44,422 nt of DNA. Source: Cyanobium sp. GTDB lineage: Bacteria > Cyanobacteriota > Cyanobacteriia > PCC-6307 > Cyanobiaceae. The position numbers were made by a program, and so were the translations under genes. Positions 24,004 through 36,460 of this stretch are shown piece after piece. The number at the start of each line of letters is the position of its first letter. Within the stretch, counting starts at the first letter, position 1. The DNA lies in the NCBI GenBank assembly GCA_007135755.1, contig SLIG01000018.1, forward strand, positions 1-44,422, given 5' to 3'. Under the pieces are notes generated by a model. The model was not told the DNA's origin. It was given only the letters and a program-made list of their open reading frames with translations, and did not search any database.

Positions 24004-25488
24004 ATGGCAGGGCAGGCAGCTGGGCAAGCCGACTGGGAGGCCGTGATCGGCCTGGAGACCCACGTGCAGCTGGGCACCGCCAGCAAGATCTTCACCGGCG
24101 CCTCCACCACCTTCGGCGACGACCCCAACACCCACATCGATCCGGTGGTGTGCGGGCTGCCGGGCACCCTGCCGGTGCTGAATCAGAAGGTGCTCGAGTA
24201 TGCGGTGAAGGCGGCGATGGCGCTCAATCTGAAGATCGCCGAGCACAGCAAGTTCGACCGCAAGCAATATTTCTATCCCGATCTGCCCAAGAACTACCAG
24301 ATCTCCCAGTACGACGAACCGATCGCCGAAGACGGCTGGATCGAGGTGGAGGTGGCGGAAAAGGGCAAGGACACCTATCTGAAAACGATCGGCATCGAGC
24401 GCCTGCACATGGAGGAGGATGCCGGCAAGCTCGTGCACGCCGGCAGTGATCGCCTGGCCGGCTCCACCCACTCGCTGGTGGACTACAACCGGGCTGGTGT
24501 GGCCCTGGCGGAGATCGTCAGCAAGCCGGATCTGCGCACCGGCCGAGAAGCCGCTGAATACGCCGCTGAGATCCGCCGGATCATGCGCTATCTGGGCGTG
24601 AGCGACGGCAACATGCAGGAGGGTTCCCTGCGCTGCGATGTGAACATCTCGGTGCGGCGCGGGCCCGAGGCCCCCTTCGGCACGAAGGTGGAAATCAAGA
24701 ACATGAACTCGTTCTCCGCCATTCAGAAGGCGATCGATCACGAGATCCAGCGTCAGATCAAGGCCTACGAAACCGGTGAGCCGGTGGTGCAGGAAACGCG
24801 CCTCTGGGATGAGGGCAAGCAGCTCACCAGGAGCATGCGCTCCAAGGAAGGTGCCAGCGACTACCGCTACTTCCCCGATCCCGATCTCGGCCCGATCGAG
24901 GTGGGCGCCGAGCTGCGCGAGGGCTGGCGGGCCGAGTTGCCGGAGCTTCCGGCCGCCAAGCGCCACCGCTATGCCGAGCAGCTTGGCCTTTCCCAGTACG
25001 ACGCCCGCGTGCTCACCGACGAACGGCCGATGGCCGACTACTTCGAGGCCGTGGTGGCCGCCGGTGCCGATGCCAAGGCGGCGGCCAACTGGATCAGCGG
25101 CGACATCGCCGCCCATGTGAACGCCAACCGGCTTTCCTATGCCGAGCTGCCCTTCCGGCCCGAGCAGCTGGCGGAGATGGTGGGGATGATCGAGGGCGGG
25201 GTGATCAGCGGCAAGATCGCCAAGGAGATTCTGCCCGAACTGCTGGAGCTGGGCGGCTCCCCGAAGGCGATCGTGGACGAACGCGGGCTGGGCATGATCA
25301 GCGACCCCGCGGCGATCACGGCGATTGTGGCGGAGCTGCTGGCCGCCCATCCCGAGGAGGTGGAGGCCTTCCGCGGCGGCAAGACCAAGCTGCAGGGCTT
25401 CTTCGTGGGTCAGCTGATGAAGCGCACGGGCGGCAAGGCCGATCCCAAACTCGCCAACCAGATCCTCAACCAGCAGCTCAAGGGTTGA
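24004..25488 (+). CDS. gatB: Asp-tRNA(Asn)/Glu-tRNA(Gln) amidotransferase subunit B
   Basis: A 494-aa subunit of GatCAB, which converts Glu-tRNA-Gln (and Asp-tRNA-Asn) to the amidated form; needed because cyanobacteria lack GlnRS. The N-terminal kinase-like domain begins WEAVIGLETHVQLGTASKIF and has FYPDLPKNYQISQYDEPI, HMEEDAGKLVH, VDYNRAGVALAEIVSKPD and GNMQEGSLRCDVNIS. The C-terminal helical/YqeY tail has RGGKTKLQGFFVGQLMKRTGGKADP. Length and motifs are standard. gatA and gatC are not in the window. The preceding gene is the frameshifted cyclase, 27 bases away. Confidence 0.97.
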   Translation: MAGQAAGQADWEAVIGLETHVQLGTASKIFTGASTTFGDDPNTHIDPVVCGLPGTLPVLNQKVLEYAVKAAMALNLKIAEHSKFDRKQYFYPDLPKNYQISQYDEPIAEDGWIEVEVAEKGKDTYLKTIGIERLHMEEDAGKLVHAGSDRLAGSTHSLVDYNRAGVALAEIVSKPDLRTGREAAEYAAEIRRIMRYLGVSDGNMQEGSLRCDVNISVRRGPEAPFGTKVEIKNMNSFSAIQKAIDHEIQRQIKAYETGEPVVQETRLWDEGKQLTRSMRSKEGASDYRYFPDPDLGPIEVGAELREGWRAELPELPAAKRHRYAEQLGLSQYDARVLTDERPMADYFEAVVAAGADAKAAANWISGDIAAHVNANRLSYAELPFRPEQLAEMVGMIEGGVISGKIAKEILPELLELGGSPKAIVDERGLGMISDPAAITAIVAELLAAHPEEVEAFRGGKTKLQGFFVGQLMKRTGGKADPKLANQILNQQLKG

Positions 25489-25495
25489 GTTCTGA

Positions 25496-25521
25496 GCTGG
25501 ATTCAGCCGGGCTGGATTCAG
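25496..25521 (+). repeat. 11-bp direct repeat, 15-base period, after gatB
   Basis: GCTGGATTCAG occurs at 25496 and 25511. In the frame of the following small gene this reads WIQPGWIQ, so that protein might begin upstream of its annotated ATG, although only a CTG could serve as a start there. Confidence 0.7.
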
Positions 25522-25536
25522 GCTGCCGCGTTCGTC

Positions 25537-25896
25537 ATGGCCGTGGTGCTGGGCCAGGGCTGGTGGCTCCACGGCGGTGATCCGGCCTGGGGGCGACTGG
25601 CCCAGTTCCCCCTCTTGGAGGCCATCGCCCCCGCCAACGCGGGTCCGGTGCTGCAGTGGCTGTCCACCGCCTGGCTGTGGAGCCAGTGGCTGGTGCACGA
25701 CCTGGTCACCATTTTTGTGCTGCTGCCCCGCCAGCTCCACGCCTGGCAGCTGGGACTCTCGGCCGCCGTGATCGGCGGCGGCCTGTGCGCCCTGGTGGCC
25801 TGGGGCTGGGGGCCGATCCAGCGGATGGTGCAGGACAAGGTGAACACCAGGAGCCTGGCGGTGGCGCTGCTGATCCAGCCCCTCAAGGCGCTTTAG
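25537..25896 (+). CDS. Small hydrophobic membrane protein, unknown
   Basis: A 119-aa protein (MAVVLGQGWWLHGGDPAWG) with hydrophobic stretches TAWLWSQWLVHDLVTIFVLLP and LGLSAAVIGGGLCALVAWGW, probably two or three membrane segments, rich in Trp. The C-terminal segment RMVQDKVNTRSLAVALLIQPLKAL is amphipathic. I recognise no family. The frame is open upstream to the gatB stop without an ATG or GTG. It starts 48 bases after gatB and may be co-transcribed. Its last 14 bases overlap, tail to tail, the end of the minus-strand mpaB–coaE gene. Confidence 0.55.
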   Translation: MAVVLGQGWWLHGGDPAWGRLAQFPLLEAIAPANAGPVLQWLSTAWLWSQWLVHDLVTIFVLLPRQLHAWQLGLSAAVIGGGLCALVAWGWGPIQRMVQDKVNTRSLAVALLIQPLKAL

Positions 25897-27436
25897 CCCG
25901 ACCCGATGAATCCCGCCCCAGTCTCCGGTCCCTCAGCGCCCGCTCCACCTCCACCGCCAGCCGATCCGGCCCGCCCCGGTTGTCGATCACCCGATCGGCC
26001 AGGGGGCGTTTGCGGGCCAGGGGCCACTGGGCGGCCATGCGGGCGCGGGCCTCGCTGTCGCTGAGACCATCGCGGGCCACCAGCCGTTGCAGCTGCTGGG
26101 CTTCATCGCAGTCCACCAGCCAAACCTCGCTGCACAGCGATTCCAGCTCGGCCTCGAACAGCAGCGGGATCATCAGCACCACCGCCGGCGCCGCGGCCAG
26201 CCGCTGCAGCTCCGCGGCAAACCGCTCCCGCACCATCGGATGCACCAACCGCTCCAGCCACTGGCGCTCAACGGCATCGGCGAACACAATCCGTCCCAGG
26301 GCCGCGCGATCAAGGACAGGCGGCGCCACGTCGGCACCATCGCCCGGGCCCGGGGTCGCCAGCACCGGCTCCCCGTAGCGCGCCAGCACCGCCCGCGCCC
26401 CGGCGCTGCCGGGGGCCAGCGCCTCGCGGGCATAGGCATCGGCATCGAGCAGGGGTAGACCCCGGGCCGCCAGCAGCGCCCCCACGCTGCTCTTGCCGCT
26501 GGCGATGCCACCGGTGAGGCCGATGCGGCGCTGGCGGCCCGTCCAGCGCGGGCGGTTGAGGCGCTCCAGCATGGCGGGCGGCCCCAGCTGCTCGAGCCTG
26601 AAGCTGCTGCCGTAGCTGGGGGTGGGACGCTCCGAGTAGAAGCGGCTTCCCTGCGGAGGCCTCAGCCGCTGCCAGCGGTTCAGCAGCCGGCTGCGCAGCC
26701 GCAGGCCAGACCGCACCAGGTGGCGCAGCGCTGCGGGGGGCACGGGCCAGCCCAGGGGCTGGGCCAGCTCAGGCTCCACCACCGCCTCAAGCAAGCCCCG
26801 CACGGCGGGCCGCAGCGGCTCCGGCCAGTCCGACAGCAGCATCGCCAGCGTGGCGTCAGCCACGCGCCGGTTGCTGGCGGCCGGCCGGAAGAGCTCCCGC
26901 TCCACCCGCGCGTTGAGGGCCAGCAGGGCCTGCAGGGTGGTGGGAATGGCCGTGATCCCCATGCGCCCGCCCACATGGCGCCAGAAGCGGAACAGCGCCT
27001 GCTGCTCGTGTGGCTGCAGAGGGCGCCAGCCATAGCGCTCCAGCCAGCGGATCGGCTCGGCCACGAAGGTGCTGAGCACGTAGAGGAAGTCGTCGTTGGC
27101 GATGGCGTAGGCGACGTGGATCCGGTTCATGCGGCTGATCACCGCCGCACCGGCTGGGCTGTCAGGGCCGTGGCGCAGCAGTTCGGCCACCATCAGGCCG
27201 GTGTCGTCGTAGCGCTTGCGCGGCCGCTGTCCGAATTCGCCCGTGCGGCTGAGCAGCCCGGAGATCGAGGGCAGGCAGAAGGTCTTGAGCAGGGCCAGCT
27301 CCAGGGAGCGGGTGATGTCCCAGGGGAACAGCACGCCGGCCAGCCGCCGGCAGAGCGCCACCGCCTCGGCATCGAGCTCGTCATCGAGCCCTCCCTCCAG
27401 ATCGGCCCCCTGCCCGAGAGCGGCACGAGCATCCAT
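25883..27436 (-). CDS. coaE: In-frame fusion: MpaB/DUF2236-type oxygenase domain + dephospho-CoA kinase
   Basis: One uninterrupted 517-codon frame. Residues ~25–290 match the MpaB/rubber-oxygenase-like family (DUF2236): FPWDITRSLELALLKTFCLPSIS, YDDTGLMVAELLRHG, ISRMNRIHVAYAIANDDFLY. Residues ~304–517 are dephospho-CoA kinase (last CoA step, ATP + dephospho-CoA): P-loop GLTGGIASGKSSVG, LLDADAYAREAL, and VVLMIPLLFEAELESLC. No stop separates the domains. A Met at residue 289 (position 26572, MLERLNRPRW) would give a normal ~229-aa CoaE, so internal initiation is possible. The 5' ATG (27436) is chosen because the track ORF upstream runs antisense through argJ. CoaE is essential, so this locus must yield active kinase either way. 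The fusion is unusual to my knowledge. Confidence 0.85.
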   Translation of the reverse strand: MDARAALGQGADLEGGLDDELDAEAVALCRRLAGVLFPWDITRSLELALLKTFCLPSISGLLSRTGEFGQRPRKRYDDTGLMVAELLRHGPDSPAGAAVISRMNRIHVAYAIANDDFLYVLSTFVAEPIRWLERYGWRPLQPHEQQALFRFWRHVGGRMGITAIPTTLQALLALNARVERELFRPAASNRRVADATLAMLLSDWPEPLRPAVRGLLEAVVEPELAQPLGWPVPPAALRHLVRSGLRLRSRLLNRWQRLRPPQGSRFYSERPTPSYGSSFRLEQLGPPAMLERLNRPRWTGRQRRIGLTGGIASGKSSVGALLAARGLPLLDADAYAREALAPGSAGARAVLARYGEPVLATPGPGDGADVAPPVLDRAALGRIVFADAVERQWLERLVHPMVRERFAAELQRLAAAPAVVLMIPLLFEAELESLCSEVWLVDCDEAQQLQRLVARDGLSDSEARARMAAQWPLARKRPLADRVIDNRGGPDRLAVEVERALRDRRLGRDSSGRAKAP

Positions 27437-27532
27437 CGGTCGGTCCACTGCCCCTGTCGCTGCAGGCTCAGTCTGCGCAGCGGCGGCCCAGGCAGGTTTG
27501 GGATTCAGGATGGCCCCAGTGGCGGCCCTGCA

Positions 27533-28777
27533 TTGACCCACCCCTGGCACCCGATCCCCGGTGGCATCACCGCCCCGGCCGGCTTCCGGGCCGCGGCCGT
27601 CACCGCCGGCCTCAAGCCCTCCGGCAATCCCGATCTGGCCCTGCTGCTGGCCCCCGAGGGCGCCGTATGCGCCGGCACCTTCACCACGTCGCTGGTGCGG
27701 GCCGCCTGCGTGGATCTCTGCGCCGAGCGCCTGGCGGCCAGCGGCGGCCAGGCCCGGGCGGTGCTGATCAATTCGGGCCAGGCCAATGCCTGCACCGGCG
27801 AGCGGGGCCTGGCCGACAGCCTGCGCGCCACCGACGCCACCGCCGCGCGCCTGGGCCTGCGCCCCGAGGAGGTGCTGATCTGCTCCACCGGTGTGATCGG
27901 CGTGCCGATTCCCATGGACCGCCTGGAGGCGGGCCTCGATCCCCTGGTGGCGGCCCTCAGCCCCCACGCGGGCCCGGCGGCGGCCCGGGCGATCCTCACC
28001 ACCGACCTGGTGGAGAAGCAGATCGCCCTGGAGGCCACCCTCGGCGGCCGCGTGGTGCGCATCGGCGGCATGGCCAAGGGGTCGGGGATGATCCACCCCG
28101 CCATGGCCACCATGCTCGGCTACCTGAGCTGCGATGCCGGCGTGCCGGCCGAATGCTGGCGGGCCATGGTGCGGCGGGCGGTGGAGCGCTCCTTCAACGC
28201 GATCACGGTGGACGGCGACACCAGCACCAACGACACGTTGCTGGCCTTCGCCGCCGGCGAGCCCCTGCCTCCGGAGCACCTCGAGGCGTTGGAAACCGGC
28301 CTGACGGAGGCGCTGCAGCACCTGGCGCGCGCCATCGCCCGCGACGGTGAGGGTGCCACCTGCCTGATCGAGGTGCGGGTGGAGGGTGCGGCCGATGGGG
28401 CCGGCGCCCGCGCCATCGCCCGCACCGTGTGCGGTTCGTCGCTGGTGAAGTGCGCCGTGCACGGCCGTGACCCCAACTGGGGCCGGATCGTGGCCGCCGC
28501 CGGCCGGGCGGGTGTTGGTTTTGAGGCCACGGCCGTGGCCCTGTGGCTGGGAGACCACCAGCTGATGGCGGCCGGCGAGCCCCTGGCCTTCGATCGGCCG
28601 GCCGCCTCCGCCTACCTGCGCGAGCGCGCCGCCGGCACCTACCTGGGCGGCAGCGGCCCGGGCGGCGACACCGTGCTGATCCGCCTGCGGGTGGGCGACG
28701 GTCCCGGCCGGGGCGTGGCCTGGGGCTGCGACCTCTCCGATCAGTACGTGCGCATCAACGCCGACTACACCACCTAA
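27533..28777 (+). CDS. argJ: Bifunctional ornithine acetyltransferase / N-acetylglutamate synthase
   Basis: A 414-aa enzyme of the cyclic arginine pathway: it moves acetyl from N-acetylornithine to glutamate and may also use acetyl-CoA. It begins THPWHPIPGGITAPAGFRAAAV. The oxyanion/active-site segments are CSTGVIGVPIPMDRLEAG and GGMAKGSGMIHPAMATMLGYLSCDA, where the Thr of ATMLGYL is the autocleavage nucleophile giving α and β chains. AITVDGDTSTNDTLLA and HGRDPNWGRIVAAAGRAG follow. No ATG or GTG lies near the N-terminus, so the TTG at 27533 is the probable start. It is divergent from mpaB–coaE with 96 bases between. It supplies arginine precursor; speA elsewhere in the window consumes arginine. 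Confidence 0.95.
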   Translation: MTHPWHPIPGGITAPAGFRAAAVTAGLKPSGNPDLALLLAPEGAVCAGTFTTSLVRAACVDLCAERLAASGGQARAVLINSGQANACTGERGLADSLRATDATAARLGLRPEEVLICSTGVIGVPIPMDRLEAGLDPLVAALSPHAGPAAARAILTTDLVEKQIALEATLGGRVVRIGGMAKGSGMIHPAMATMLGYLSCDAGVPAECWRAMVRRAVERSFNAITVDGDTSTNDTLLAFAAGEPLPPEHLEALETGLTEALQHLARAIARDGEGATCLIEVRVEGAADGAGARAIARTVCGSSLVKCAVHGRDPNWGRIVAAAGRAGVGFEATAVALWLGDHQLMAAGEPLAFDRPAASAYLRERAAGTYLGGSGPGGDTVLIRLRVGDGPGRGVAWGCDLSDQYVRINADYTT

Positions 28778-28786
28778 TCTCCCCCG

Positions 28787-29281
28787 ATGGTGAATCCAGC
28801 CCCGGTTCGCTCGTCTCGGCACCTGGTGTCCCAACCCTGGGCCATTCCCCTGCTGGCGGGGCTGTGTTTCGGGCTCGGCTATGGCGTGGTGCAGCGCCTG
28901 ATGCTGCTCGAGTTGCCCCGTCAGGGACAACTGGTGGAACCCTTCCGGATGAAGGAGTTTCCTGGCACCACCCTGGAGAGCCTGCGGCTGAAGGCGGGCG
29001 AGGAACCCCGCTCGATCCGCGGTGATCTCAGTGCCCTGGAGCAGGAGGAGCAGCAGCGCAAGGCCGAGACCGAGCGGCGCCAGCGGGAGCAGGAGCTGGA
29101 GGCCGAGCGGCAGCGCGAGCGCCTGGCGCCACCCCTCAGCCGCGAGCTGGAGCCTGCCCCCGCCGCCACCCCACCGCCGGCCCCAGCTCCACCGCCCGCC
29201 CCAGCTCCACCGCCCGCCGCCGACCCCCTGCCGCGCCTGGATCCGTCCATCACGCCACCGTTCGAGCCGCTCACTCCCTGA
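28787..29281 (+). CDS. Membrane-anchored protein with charged coiled coil and Pro-rich tail, unknown
   Basis: A 164-aa protein nine bases after argJ. One N-terminal membrane helix (PWAIPLLAGLCFGLGYGVVQ) is followed by a conserved-looking stretch (FRMKEFPGTTLESLRLKAG). A coiled coil of Glu/Arg/Gln repeats comes next (LEQEEQQRKAETERRQREQE) and then a Pro/Ala tail with two copies of an 18-bp unit. I recognise no domain. A single-pass anchor with a soluble coil suggests a scaffolding or envelope role, but that is a guess. It is probably in the argJ transcript. Confidence 0.7.
   Translation: MVNPAPVRSSRHLVSQPWAIPLLAGLCFGLGYGVVQRLMLLELPRQGQLVEPFRMKEFPGTTLESLRLKAGEEPRSIRGDLSALEQEEQQRKAETERRQREQELEAERQRERLAPPLSRELEPAPAATPPPAPAPPPAPAPPPAADPLPRLDPSITPPFEPLTP
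29180..29215 (+). repeat. Perfect 18-bp tandem duplication in a Pro/Ala-coding tail
   Basis: GCCCCAGCTCCACCGCCC is present twice without a gap, encoding repeated APAPPP residues in the preceding protein. Confidence 0.9.
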
Positions 29282-29323
29282 AGCTTCCATCTGCCACAGT
29301 TCCCCCAGCTGCGGCCGGCCGCC

Positions 29324-29653
29324 ATGCCCGCTCCCCAGACCCTGATGCAGGCGGTGGTCGCCCGGCTGGGTGCCCGTCTCGGCAGCGGTCTGCTGGATGC
29401 GGCCGCCAACGCCGCCGTGGTGCTCCAGGACGCACCCGAGCAGGTGCGCCGCGAGTTGCGGTTGTTCTGGGATGAGGTGGAGCGGGAGGCCCAGCGGCTG
29501 GAGCGCGACGCGGCCCAGCCCTCCCCAGCCGCCGGCGCGAGGGTCGATGAGACGGACTCAGCGGTGGTCTCGGCCGCCGATGTGCAGGGACGCATCGATG
29601 GGCTGAGGGCCCAGGTGGCCGGGTTCAGCCGTCGCCTCGACCAGGTGCCGTGA
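29324..29653 (+). CDS. Small acidic helical protein upstream of ABC1 kinase, unknown
   Basis: A 109-aa protein starting MPAPQTLMQAVVARLGARLG. It is predicted mostly helical: an amphipathic N-terminal part (LLDAAANAAVVLQDAPEQVRRELRLFWDEVEREAQRLE), a short disordered linker (DAAQPSPAAGARVDET) and a C-terminal helix (AADVQGRIDGLRAQVAGFSRRLDQV). No membrane segment is seen. Its stop overlaps the GTG of the ABC1 kinase gene by four bases (GTGA), so it is probably translated with it and may act with it. I do not recognise a family. Confidence 0.7.
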   Translation: MPAPQTLMQAVVARLGARLGSGLLDAAANAAVVLQDAPEQVRRELRLFWDEVEREAQRLERDAAQPSPAAGARVDETDSAVVSAADVQGRIDGLRAQVAGFSRRLDQVP

Positions 29654-31350
29654 TCGCCCGGCCCCTCTCCCCTCGCCCCCTGTTCTGGCGCCCCCTGCGG
29701 ATCTGGTGGCTGGCCCTGCGCCTGACTCTGGGGCTGTGGTGGGACGGCCAGAACTGGACCTATCCCGGCGGCCCCACCCCCGAGCGCCGCTCCCGGCGGG
29801 CCCGCCGGCGCTCGCGCTGGCTCACCGCCGAGTTCCTGGCCCTGGGGTCGGCCTTCATCAAGCTGGGCCAGCTGCTCTCGGCCCGGCCCGATGTGCTGCC
29901 CGCCGAGCTGGTGGAGGAACTGGCCCTGCTGCAGGACAGCGTGCCCGCCTTCCCCTTCGCCGTGGTGCAGGAACTGCTGGAGGCGGAACTGGGGGAACGC
30001 TGCGCCGAGATCATCGATCTTGAACCCAGCCCCCTGGGGTCGGCGAGCCTGGCCCAGGTGCACCGCGCCAGCCTGCGCAGCGGCCGCCAGGTGGTGCTCA
30101 AGGTGCAGCGGCCGGGGCTGGAGCACCTGTTCCGCCTGGATCTGGAGGTGCTGCAGCAGGTGGCGGCCCTGGTGCAGCGCCATCCCCGCTGGGGTCAGGG
30201 CCGTGACTGGATCGGCATCGCCAAGGAATGCCGGCGGGTGCTGCTGCGGGAGCTCGACTTCCGCCTCGAGGCCGAACACGCCGCCCGTTTCCGCCAGCAG
30301 TTTCTCGATGACCCCGGCATCCGCATCCCGGCGGTGATCTGGGAGCTCAGCGCCCGCCGGGTGCTCTGCCTCGACTACGTGCCCGGCATCAAGGTGACCG
30401 ACCGCCAGGGGCTGCTGGAGAGCGGCATCGATCCGGCGGCGGTGGCCGAGAAGGGAGCCGCCAGCTACCTGCAGCAGCTGGTGCGCTTCGGCTTCTTCCA
30501 CGCCGATCCCCACCCGGGCAACCTGGCGGTGGCCGCCGATGGCGCCCTCATCTACTACGACTTCGGGATGATGGGCCAGGTCTCAGCGCGGCTGCGCTCG
30601 CGCCTGGGCCGGATGGTGCGGGCCGCCGCCGGCCGCGATGCCGGCGGCCTGGTGCAGGAGCTGCAGGCCGCCGGGGTGATTGCGGCGGGGGTGGATCCCG
30701 GGCCGGTGCGGCGCCTGGTGCGGGTGATGCTCACCGAGGCCCTGACGCCGCCGTTTTCGGCCAACGTGATCAGCAAGCTCTCCGGCGATCTCAACGCCCT
30801 GGTGTACGGCCAGCCGTTCCGGGTGCCCCCGGAGCTGATCTTCGTGATGCGGGCCCTGTCCACCTTCGAGGGGGTGGGCCGCAGCCTCGATCCCGGCTTT
30901 AGCCTGGTGTCGATTGCCCGCCCTTACCTGCTTCCCCTGATGACTTCAAGCGGCGGACCCGGCGGCGCTGGCGGCGGAGCGGGCGGCTCCGATCTCTTCG
31001 GTGAGCTCTCCCGCCAGGCCGCCGAGGTGGGCAGCCGCGCCCTGGGTATCCCGCGGCGGCTCGATGAGAGCCTGCTGCGCATCGAGCAGGGGGATCTGCA
31101 GGTGCAGATCCGCGCCGGTGAAACCGACCGGCTGCTGCGCCGTCTGGCCCTGGCTCAGCAGACCGCCGGCCAGTCGATGCTGCTGGCCGGTCTGGCGGTG
31201 GCGGCGGCCCTGCTGGCCAGCAGTGAGCGTCCCGCCCTGGTGGCCGTCCCCCTGGTGCTGGGCGCGCCGGTGGGGCTGAGCTGGCTGAAGCTGCAGGGCC
31301 GCCTCAAGCGCGACGGCCGCCTCGATCAGCTGCCGGGGGTGGGCGGCTGA
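29650..31350 (+). CDS. ABC1 / UbiB (AarF) family atypical kinase
   Basis: A 566-aa protein. It has the family KxGQ motif (FIKLGQLLSARPDVLP), the Ala-rich nucleotide loop region (GSASLAQVHRASLRSG), the lysine VVLKVQRPGL, the catalytic segment FFHADPHPGNLAV and the metal-binding YYDFGMMG. The C-terminus has two membrane helices (MLLAGLAVAAALLASS, ALVAVPLVLGAPVGLSWL). Members act as ATPases or kinases supporting quinone and prenyl-lipid metabolism at membranes; cyanobacteria have several copies, linked to plastoquinone, tocopherol or stress. The substrate is not shown by sequence. The GTG start overlaps the preceding small gene. A Gly-rich insert (SSGGPGGAGGGAGGSDLF) precedes the C-terminal region. 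It converges on eno with a 30-base gap. Confidence 0.92.
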   Translation: MIARPLSPRPLFWRPLRIWWLALRLTLGLWWDGQNWTYPGGPTPERRSRRARRRSRWLTAEFLALGSAFIKLGQLLSARPDVLPAELVEELALLQDSVPAFPFAVVQELLEAELGERCAEIIDLEPSPLGSASLAQVHRASLRSGRQVVLKVQRPGLEHLFRLDLEVLQQVAALVQRHPRWGQGRDWIGIAKECRRVLLRELDFRLEAEHAARFRQQFLDDPGIRIPAVIWELSARRVLCLDYVPGIKVTDRQGLLESGIDPAAVAEKGAASYLQQLVRFGFFHADPHPGNLAVAADGALIYYDFGMMGQVSARLRSRLGRMVRAAAGRDAGGLVQELQAAGVIAAGVDPGPVRRLVRVMLTEALTPPFSANVISKLSGDLNALVYGQPFRVPPELIFVMRALSTFEGVGRSLDPGFSLVSIARPYLLPLMTSSGGPGGAGGGAGGSDLFGELSRQAAEVGSRALGIPRRLDESLLRIEQGDLQVQIRAGETDRLLRRLALAQQTAGQSMLLAGLAVAAALLASSERPALVAVPLVLGAPVGLSWLKLQGRLKRDGRLDQLPGVGG

Positions 31351-31380
31351 TCGAGGCGTCGCTCGTCCGGGCCTGTGCGA

Positions 31381-32703
<1,323 letters not shown>

Positions 32704-32809
32704 CTATTGGTCACCCCGGGGGCTGTCGCAGTGCCGGAGGGCACCGCACGGGCCAACCGACACCCCAGCCACCCCCACCACAATGGGCAGATCTGCACAC
32801 CCCGTGCCC

Positions 32810-33208
32810 ATGCGATTGCTGCACACCATGCTCCGGGTGGGTGATCTGGAGCGTTCCCTGGCCTTCTACACCGAGGTGCTGGGCATGCGCCTGCTGCGCC
32901 GCAAGGACTACCCCGGCGGCCGCTTCACCCTGGCCTTCGTGGGCTACGGAGACGAGAGCGACCACACCGTGCTGGAGCTCACCCACAACTGGGACACCAG
33001 CCGCTACGAACTGGGCGATGGCTACGGCCACATCGCCCTGGGGGTCGACGACATCCACAGCGTGTGTGAGCGGATCAGCGCCAAGGGCGGCCGGGTGGTG
33101 CGCCAACCGGGGCCGATGAAGCACGGCAGCACCGTGATCGCCTTCGTGGAAGACCCCGACGGCTACAAAGTGGAGCTGATCCAGCTCTCTTCCCGAGCCG
33201 CCGCCTGA
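32810..33208 (+). CDS. gloA: Lactoylglutathione lyase (glyoxalase I)
   Basis: A 132-aa metal enzyme turning the methylglyoxal–glutathione hemithioacetal into S-lactoylglutathione. It starts [20 protein letters not shown]. Metal ligands are the His of LLHTM, the Glu of VLELTHNW, the His of GYGHIALGV and the Glu of GYKVELIQ, all in place. Length fits the short Ni-type bacterial enzyme. The track start nine codons earlier (MGRSAHPVP) is less family-like. It sits between enolase (divergent) and the ClpB-type gene, whose ATG begins one base after this stop, so the last two are probably coupled. Confidence 0.94.
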   Translation: MRLLHTMLRVGDLERSLAFYTEVLGMRLLRRKDYPGGRFTLAFVGYGDESDHTVLELTHNWDTSRYELGDGYGHIALGVDDIHSVCERISAKGGRVVRQPGPMKHGSTVIAFVEDPDGYKVELIQLSSRAAA

Positions 33209-33209
33209 G

Positions 33210-36053
<2,844 letters not shown>

Positions 36054-36102
36054 ACCTCAGCCGCTGCGTCGCGCCCAGCCTGTTCACCCAGCCGAGCCCG
36101 CC

Positions 36103-36426
36103 GTGGAGCCCGACTCCCCCCAATCCGCCACGCCCAGCTCCCCCCAGTCCCGACCGGAGGCCGCCACGGCCACCGAGACGGCACCGGAGGGAGCGGTCGA
36201 TGGAGCTGCGGGGACCTCAGCGGCTGCCGTTACCGACGGCGCCGCACCCCAGCCGGCCGGCTTCGCCGCCGCCACCATCGATGAGCTGCGCCGGGTGGTG
36301 TGGCCGAGCCGTCAGCAGCTGTTCAGCGAATCGGTGGCTGTGATCCTGATGGTCGGTCTGTCGGCCGCCGCCATCGCCGCCATCGACCGCCTGTTCGGCT
36401 GGGGCGCCTCCCAGGTGTTCCGCTGA
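36103..36426 (+). CDS. secE: Preprotein translocase subunit SecE
   Basis: A 107-aa membrane subunit of SecYEG. The first ~55 residues are a low-complexity Ala/Thr/Pro extension. The SecE core follows: FAAATIDELRRVVWPSRQQLFSESVAVILMVGLSAAAIAAIDRLF, an amphipathic helix with the VxWPSR motif and one membrane helix. The GTG start (GTGGAGCCCGAC) is accepted because nusG follows 34 bases later, as in most bacteria. The extension is longer than in compact SecE proteins, so a start nearer the core cannot be ruled out. Confidence 0.92.
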   Translation: MEPDSPQSATPSSPQSRPEAATATETAPEGAVDGAAGTSAAAVTDGAAPQPAGFAAATIDELRRVVWPSRQQLFSESVAVILMVGLSAAAIAAIDRLFGWGASQVFR

Positions 36427-36460
36427 GTCCGCCAATCCATAGCCGCCGATTGTTGTTCCC

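Noticed and set aside
22375-25740. 1121-aa minus-strand ORF
   Set aside because: Shadow of the second cyclase and gatB; no recognisable domain.
27436-29290. Upstream extension of the mpaB–coaE ORF to 1135 aa
   Set aside because: The extra part is antisense to argJ and the following gene, and has no family similarity.
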